Source of the DNA: Dermatemys mawii
Taxonomy: Eukaryota > Chordata > Testudines > Dermatemydidae
NCBI GenBank assembly: GCA_007922305.1
Contig: ML677334.1
Span: forward strand, 55,602,720-55,666,719
DNA length: 64,000 nt
Direction: 5' to 3'
Below are positions 60,095-64,000 of the stretch, piece after piece (the stretch's first letter is position 1; each line of letters opens with the position of its first letter). The notes under the pieces are model-generated. The model saw only the letters and a list, made by a program, of their open reading frames with translations. It searched no databases and had not been told where the DNA came from. A program made the position numbers and the translations under genes.

Positions 60095-62198
60095 AGCATA
60101 TGATGTGTCAGGTTAGCAGATAACACAAACATTGTGGGAGTGGTAAAGAATGAAGAGGACAGGTCACTTGGTAAACTGGACTCAGGCAAACAGTATACAT
60201 TTTAATATGACTAGGAGTAAATACATACATCTAGGAACAAAGACAGTAGGCCATACTTACAAGATAGGGGACTTTATCCCGGGAGATAGTGACTCTGAAA
60301 AAGATTTTGTGGTTCTGGAGGATAATCAGTTGAACATGAGCTTCCAGTGTGATGCTATGGCCAAAAGGCTTCATGTAACCTTTGGACACATAAACAGGGG
60401 AATCCTGAGTAGGAGCAGAGAGGTTATTTTACCTCTATATTTGGCACTGGTATGATTGCAGCAGGAATACTGTGTCCATTTCTTACTCCTGGGGGAAATC
60501 TGTGCCACTGTGTGTGTGCAGAGTTCATGTTCCCCACATATTTCTTTGCTTACCCACGGAAAAATGACTTTCTGAGAGAGAAAGCCACAAGAGCGGTCAT
60601 GCGCCACTCCCCAGCAATGCGGGTGCATTGTTTCGGGAGCCCAGAACAGCCAGTGGAGTGGTAATCACTGGGAGGGATATCCTGGCCAGTGGCTCCTACC
60701 CTGTGCAAGGCTCAGCTACTAGTCCTGGCTGGGCTGGGGAGGATGGGACTTCCACTTCCTCTGCAAGAAACAGCCAGGGCTGGGTCAGACCCATTCAGCT
60801 GCAGGAAGTGCTGTACTCCCTCTTGCTTCTTGCCCCCATCGCTCCTCAGCTGTGTGGGGGAGAGGTCACTGTACAGGAAGCTGCTCCCCCGTCTGCCCAA
60901 CCCCTGTGCATCCAGACCCATCTCATACTCAGATTGCCTTCCAAGCCTCGCACCCTGCACCCAGACCCCCACCATACACACTGACTCCCTTGAACTCAAA
61001 TCCACACCCCACCAAGCCTCTCTGCATTGGGAACCCCTTGCGCTCAGACCCCCCTCACTGAACCCCAACTCCCTGAATCTGGACCCCACCCCTGCACCCA
61101 GACCACCGCCTGCACTTAAACACCCACCCCAACAAGCCCCACCCATATGCACCTGGACCACTGTGACTAGCCCCCCCCCCCCGCCCCGGGTCCCCCCCCC
61201 CACTGCTCCCCACGGAGGCACCGGACCCCCCCCCCCCCAATCCCTCCACACACATACCCCCCAGCTGAGCTCCAACCACCTTCGTCTGGACCTCCCCCAG
61301 CAGAGTCCCATTTTGTTTGCATCCAGAACCCCCCTAAAACGAGCCCTTGTTCATCCAGATCTCTCTCGCACCCAGACCCCCCCACCAAGCCAACCACACT
61401 CAGATTGCCCCACACAGAACCCTATCACCCCACACCTGGATCTCCTTACACTAAGCTGCTCCAGACTTAAGTCTGCCTGCCTGCCAACATCTAGGATGCT
61501 TGGCATGGAGGAGCAGGGCCCTGGGGTGTTTCCGGGACAGTCCTGGTCCTTGCACTATGTCAGGGTCGGGTGCAACTTTACTGCCAAGTCCACGGCTGGG
61601 GGAGGGGAGAAGCAGGGTGATCTCTTACCTCTGTGTAGTCAATGGCCTGTGCTCCCCACTGCCATGCTGGAGCCTCCACACTTATTTACTGATGAATAAA
61701 ATTTGCAGAGTTTTAAAATATTGTGTGCAGAATTTTAAATTTTTGGCACAGAATTCCCTCAGGAGTAACATAAGGTGTCCACAATTCAAGAAGGATGTTG
61801 ATAAACTGTAGAGACTCCAGAGACATGCCATGAGATTGATGAAAGAACATGCCTTATAGTGACAGAGTTTGATCTATCTAGCTTAACAATGAGAAGGGTA
61901 AGGGGTGACTTGATTATTCTATGTGTCTGCATAGGGAACAAATATTTAATTATGGGCTCTTCATTCTAGCAGACTAAGATATAACACAATCCAATGGCTG
62001 GAAATTGAAACTAGATAAATTAAGATTGGAAATAAGGAACACGTTTTTAACTGTGAGAGTAATTAACCAGTGGAACAATTTTCCAAGCACTGTGGTGAAT
62101 TCTTCATCACTGAATTTTAAAACCAAGATTAGAGGTTTTTCTAAAAGATCTGCTCTAGGAATTGGTTTGGGGCAGTTTGATGGCCTGTGTTATAAAGA
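60095..62198 (+). mobile_element. CR1 LINE fragment, split by an insertion
   Basis: The reverse-transcriptase C-terminal part reads SEKDFVVLEDNQLNMSFQCD and ILSRSREVILPLYLALV at 60290-60455. The sequence resumes after the insertion with CPQFKKDVDKL at about 61776-61811. The late part (61980-62198) carries the familiar CR1 3' region with 'gagagtaattaaccagtgga', ending near 'gcctgtgttat'. The copy is 5'-truncated and has in-frame stops. Confidence 0.8.
60483..61768. mobile_element. 1.29 kb DNA-type insertion inside the CR1
   Basis: The termini are inverted repeats of about 25 bp: TTACTCCTGGGGGAAATCTG on the left and TTACTCCTGAGGGAATTCTG as the inverse of the right. The interior has C-rich runs (61171-61240) and long plus-strand open stretches rich in Pro, Ser and Thr, which look like composition effects, not genes. 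A target duplication could not be settled. A related fragment lies at 59188-59415. Confidence 0.75.
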
Positions 62199-62515
62199 GC
62201 TGGGGAGTCGGGAGCCCAGGCTCCAGCAGTTAGCTGCGGAGTGGGTAGTTGAGAGCCCGCAGTATCCTGGGGGAACCTATCCTCGTTTTTTGTCACTTTC
62301 AGGGCTCCAATCAGGACCTGTGAAATTGACAAGGATGACAGCCAACAGCCCATGAAACTAATGCAGAGTCTAGGCAGAGTAGATGTTATGATGTTGGTGT
62401 AGTAGGGCATTTACATTGGCTGGAGCAAGGCTGTAGTGTAGACGCTGACATAGTCAGATGGACCTAAGCTGCCTACCTCAACCTAACTCTGTACTGTAGA
62501 CCAAGCCACAATCTC
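62199..62515. repeat. Repeat fragments downstream of CR1
   Basis: The stretch 62205-62345 begins CTGGGGAGTCGGGAGCCCAG and 62395-62510 carries 'gctgtagtgtagacgctga' and 'ctgtactgtagaccaagcc', words typical of the MITE termini at 6773 and 12473. Confidence 0.4.
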
Positions 62516-63084
62516 TCCTAGGCTGCTCCAGGGTCAGTGCAACAACAGGCTGTTCTTTACAAAGGGCAGATTGCAAACTGACAATCCAATCAGAGTGTTT
62601 ATGGACTTTTCAGTTAATGTTTATTTAAGGTATTGAAAATGTAAAGTGCTATTTTAAGAGCCAAGTATTACATTAAGGCATTACACAAATGAATAGTCAG
62701 GCTCTGTTTATCAAGAGAAGGTGAATTCCATCCTGTAAAGCTTCATAGAAAAACAGAGTAGCCCTGCATTGTTTCAGCTACATTTTTACTAGTATTATCT
62801 TAAGTGTTTGCTTTGTTTATGCACATGTAACCCGCTAATGAGTGTGTTACTGGTTCCCCTCTGTGCTGATCCACAGAGGATATGAGTTGTTCCAGCTCTT
62901 AGTTACAGAGCTGTAACTTTACTCATGCTGGAGCTGCTCATGTGTTTTGCTCTGGAGGACCTGGGTGTATCAGCCAGCATGACGGCCATCACACACATCT
63001 TCTCTTTTAACATCCTATGGGCATGGATATGCCAGTGTGGCGATGACACTGAAATGTGAACTGTGATTGCTAAGAAGATTGGCT
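62516..63084. other. Intergenic, nothing recognised
   Basis: No gene or clear repeat was seen. Confidence 0.5.
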
Positions 63085-63335
63085 TTATGGCCTAAAGGGT
63101 AGTGCAGTGGACTGGGAATCAAGAGACATCAGTTCTATTTCTCACTCTGCCACTGATCTGCTGTGTGTGAACATGGGCAAGTCATTTCACTTTCATGCCT
63201 CAGTTTTCCCTCATGGCCTTTGCCTGCCTTGTCTATTTAGAGTGTTAGCTCCCTGGGGCATAGACTCTCTCTTACTATACCTACCTAGTGAAATAGGACC
63301 CCAACCTGAATTACGGTCGTTAGCAATACTAATAC
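63085..63335 (+). repeat. MIR/CORE-SINE copy, nearly full length
   Basis: It reads GGGTAGTGCAGTGGACTGGG (tRNA-derived head), CTCTGCCACTGATCTGCTGT, 'catgggcaagtcatttcact', ATGCCTCAGTTTTCCCTC and then the tail GTCTATTTAGAGTGTTAGCT. Head, core and tail are all present in order. Confidence 0.88.
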
Positions 63336-63611
63336 TAAAGACTGCACTAAGAAACTTTGCTTAAATTTTAGAAATTCATTCTTTTCTAACTAAAATTATG
63401 TCAGTGATTACAAGTGAGCGCAGCAAACAAAGCAAATGCAGGATTACTACAAACAACACTCCACGTGTCACTTGTTTCCATGTTTTGGGAATCTCACAAA
63501 TATTTGAACAGTCATCTCTATAGCAAGCTGGAGACTCTCAGCCCTGCTATGGCACAGCTGCCTGTAGCTCAAACAGACATTGGATGTCTAAGAAGAGCTC
63601 TGGATGGCTCA

Positions 63612-63707
63612 AAAACTTGTTTCTCTCACCACAGAAGTTGGTCCAATAAAAGATATTACCTCACCCACCTTGTCTTTCTAATATCCTGGGACGGACACAT
63701 CTACAAC
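63612..63707 (-). repeat. Dispersed repeat, family of 4098-4228, antisense
   Basis: The plus strand reads CTTGTTTCTCTCACCACAGA, AGTTGGTCCAATAAAAGATA, 'ttacctcacccaccttgtct' and TTCTAATATCCTGGGAC. Confidence 0.8.
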
Positions 63708-63920
63708 TCCCCTTCATAAAACTTGTGTGACAATCAGCTGTTGTAGAATGCCTGCACATGTTGTCCTAGGCTTTTCTCCCCAATTTTGTTTTGGTTTCAA
63801 AATGTAATTCAACCCAATCTTGCAAGAAACACACATCTATTATAGTTCTTCAGGGGAAAATAATCTATCACTTATAAGCCAACCCAGACCTATGACTTGG
63901 TTGGATGGAAACATCCAGTG

Positions 63921-64000
63921 CAGTGCTTCCCAATCTTTTCTAGAGAGTGACTAGGGTTGTCAGGCATCTGGTTTTCGACCAGAAAGCCCAGTGAACCCTC
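63921..64000. mobile_element. Start of a hAT-like element, cut by window end
   Basis: CAGTGCTTCCCAATCTTTTC resembles a hAT terminus. It is followed from 63952 by 'tagggttgtcaggcatctgg' and the small palindrome CTGGTTTTCGACCAG. Confidence 0.4.

Noticed and set aside
60689..61699. 336-codon open stretch on the plus strand
   Set aside because: It lies wholly inside the inverted-repeat insertion, is rich in Pro, Ser and Thr because of C-rich DNA, and shows no domain. The opposite strand is equally open.

Overview
This window looks like vertebrate nuclear DNA, most likely from a turtle (Testudines). It is AT-rich and intron-bearing. It carries one clear conserved gene, aquaporin-4 (AQP4), on the minus strand. 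The rest is full of old interspersed repeats of types I associate with chelonian and crocodilian genomes: CORE-SINE/MIR copies, CR1 LINE pieces, hAT-type miniature elements, short SINE/MITE-like repeats, Ty3/gypsy pieces and LTR-like copies. The turtle call rests on repeat style and on the AQP4 sequence and is an inference.

Layout. Positions 1-46.5 kb hold no protein gene I can support. They carry MIR-like SINEs, a pogo-like element (3.7-4.1 kb), MITEs (6.8-7.1, 12.5-12.8 kb), a decayed gypsy element read on the minus strand (9.8-12.0 kb), a second gypsy pol fragment on the plus strand (17.2-18.2 kb), several hAT-type elements (16.5-17.2, 18.5-19.1, 41.25-41.96 kb), a fold-back repeat (22.2-22.7 kb) and a solo LTR nested inside an older element (40.1-40.9 within 39.9-41.0 kb). 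From 46.5 to 55.9 kb lies AQP4: a repeat-poor 3' region of about 4.2 kb, then the four exons that encode the complete short (M23) isoform. From 57 to 62.5 kb is a dense pile of LTR-like copies, two hAT MITEs and a CR1 LINE split by a later 1.3 kb insertion. Positions 62.5-64 kb return to ordinary repeat-bearing intergenic DNA.

AQP4 appears intact: 300 residues from M23, both NPA boxes, the F-H-A-R selectivity filter, the PDZ-binding SSV end, and splice sites that fit with matching phases. Directly after the stop codon the sequence is TGA-CTA-G, followed by 28 further open codons and a TAA. This is the arrangement known from mammalian AQP4 stop-codon readthrough (AQP4ex). The exon that starts the long M1 isoform was not found. 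In other amniotes KCTD1 and CHST9 flank AQP4; no exon of either could be recognised here.

I saw no CRISPR array, bacterial-type operon, canonical tRNA or rRNA gene, and no convincing new biological system. The most interesting points are the AQP4 readthrough tail, the gag-protease-integrase order of the gypsy element, and the nested or fold-back repeats.
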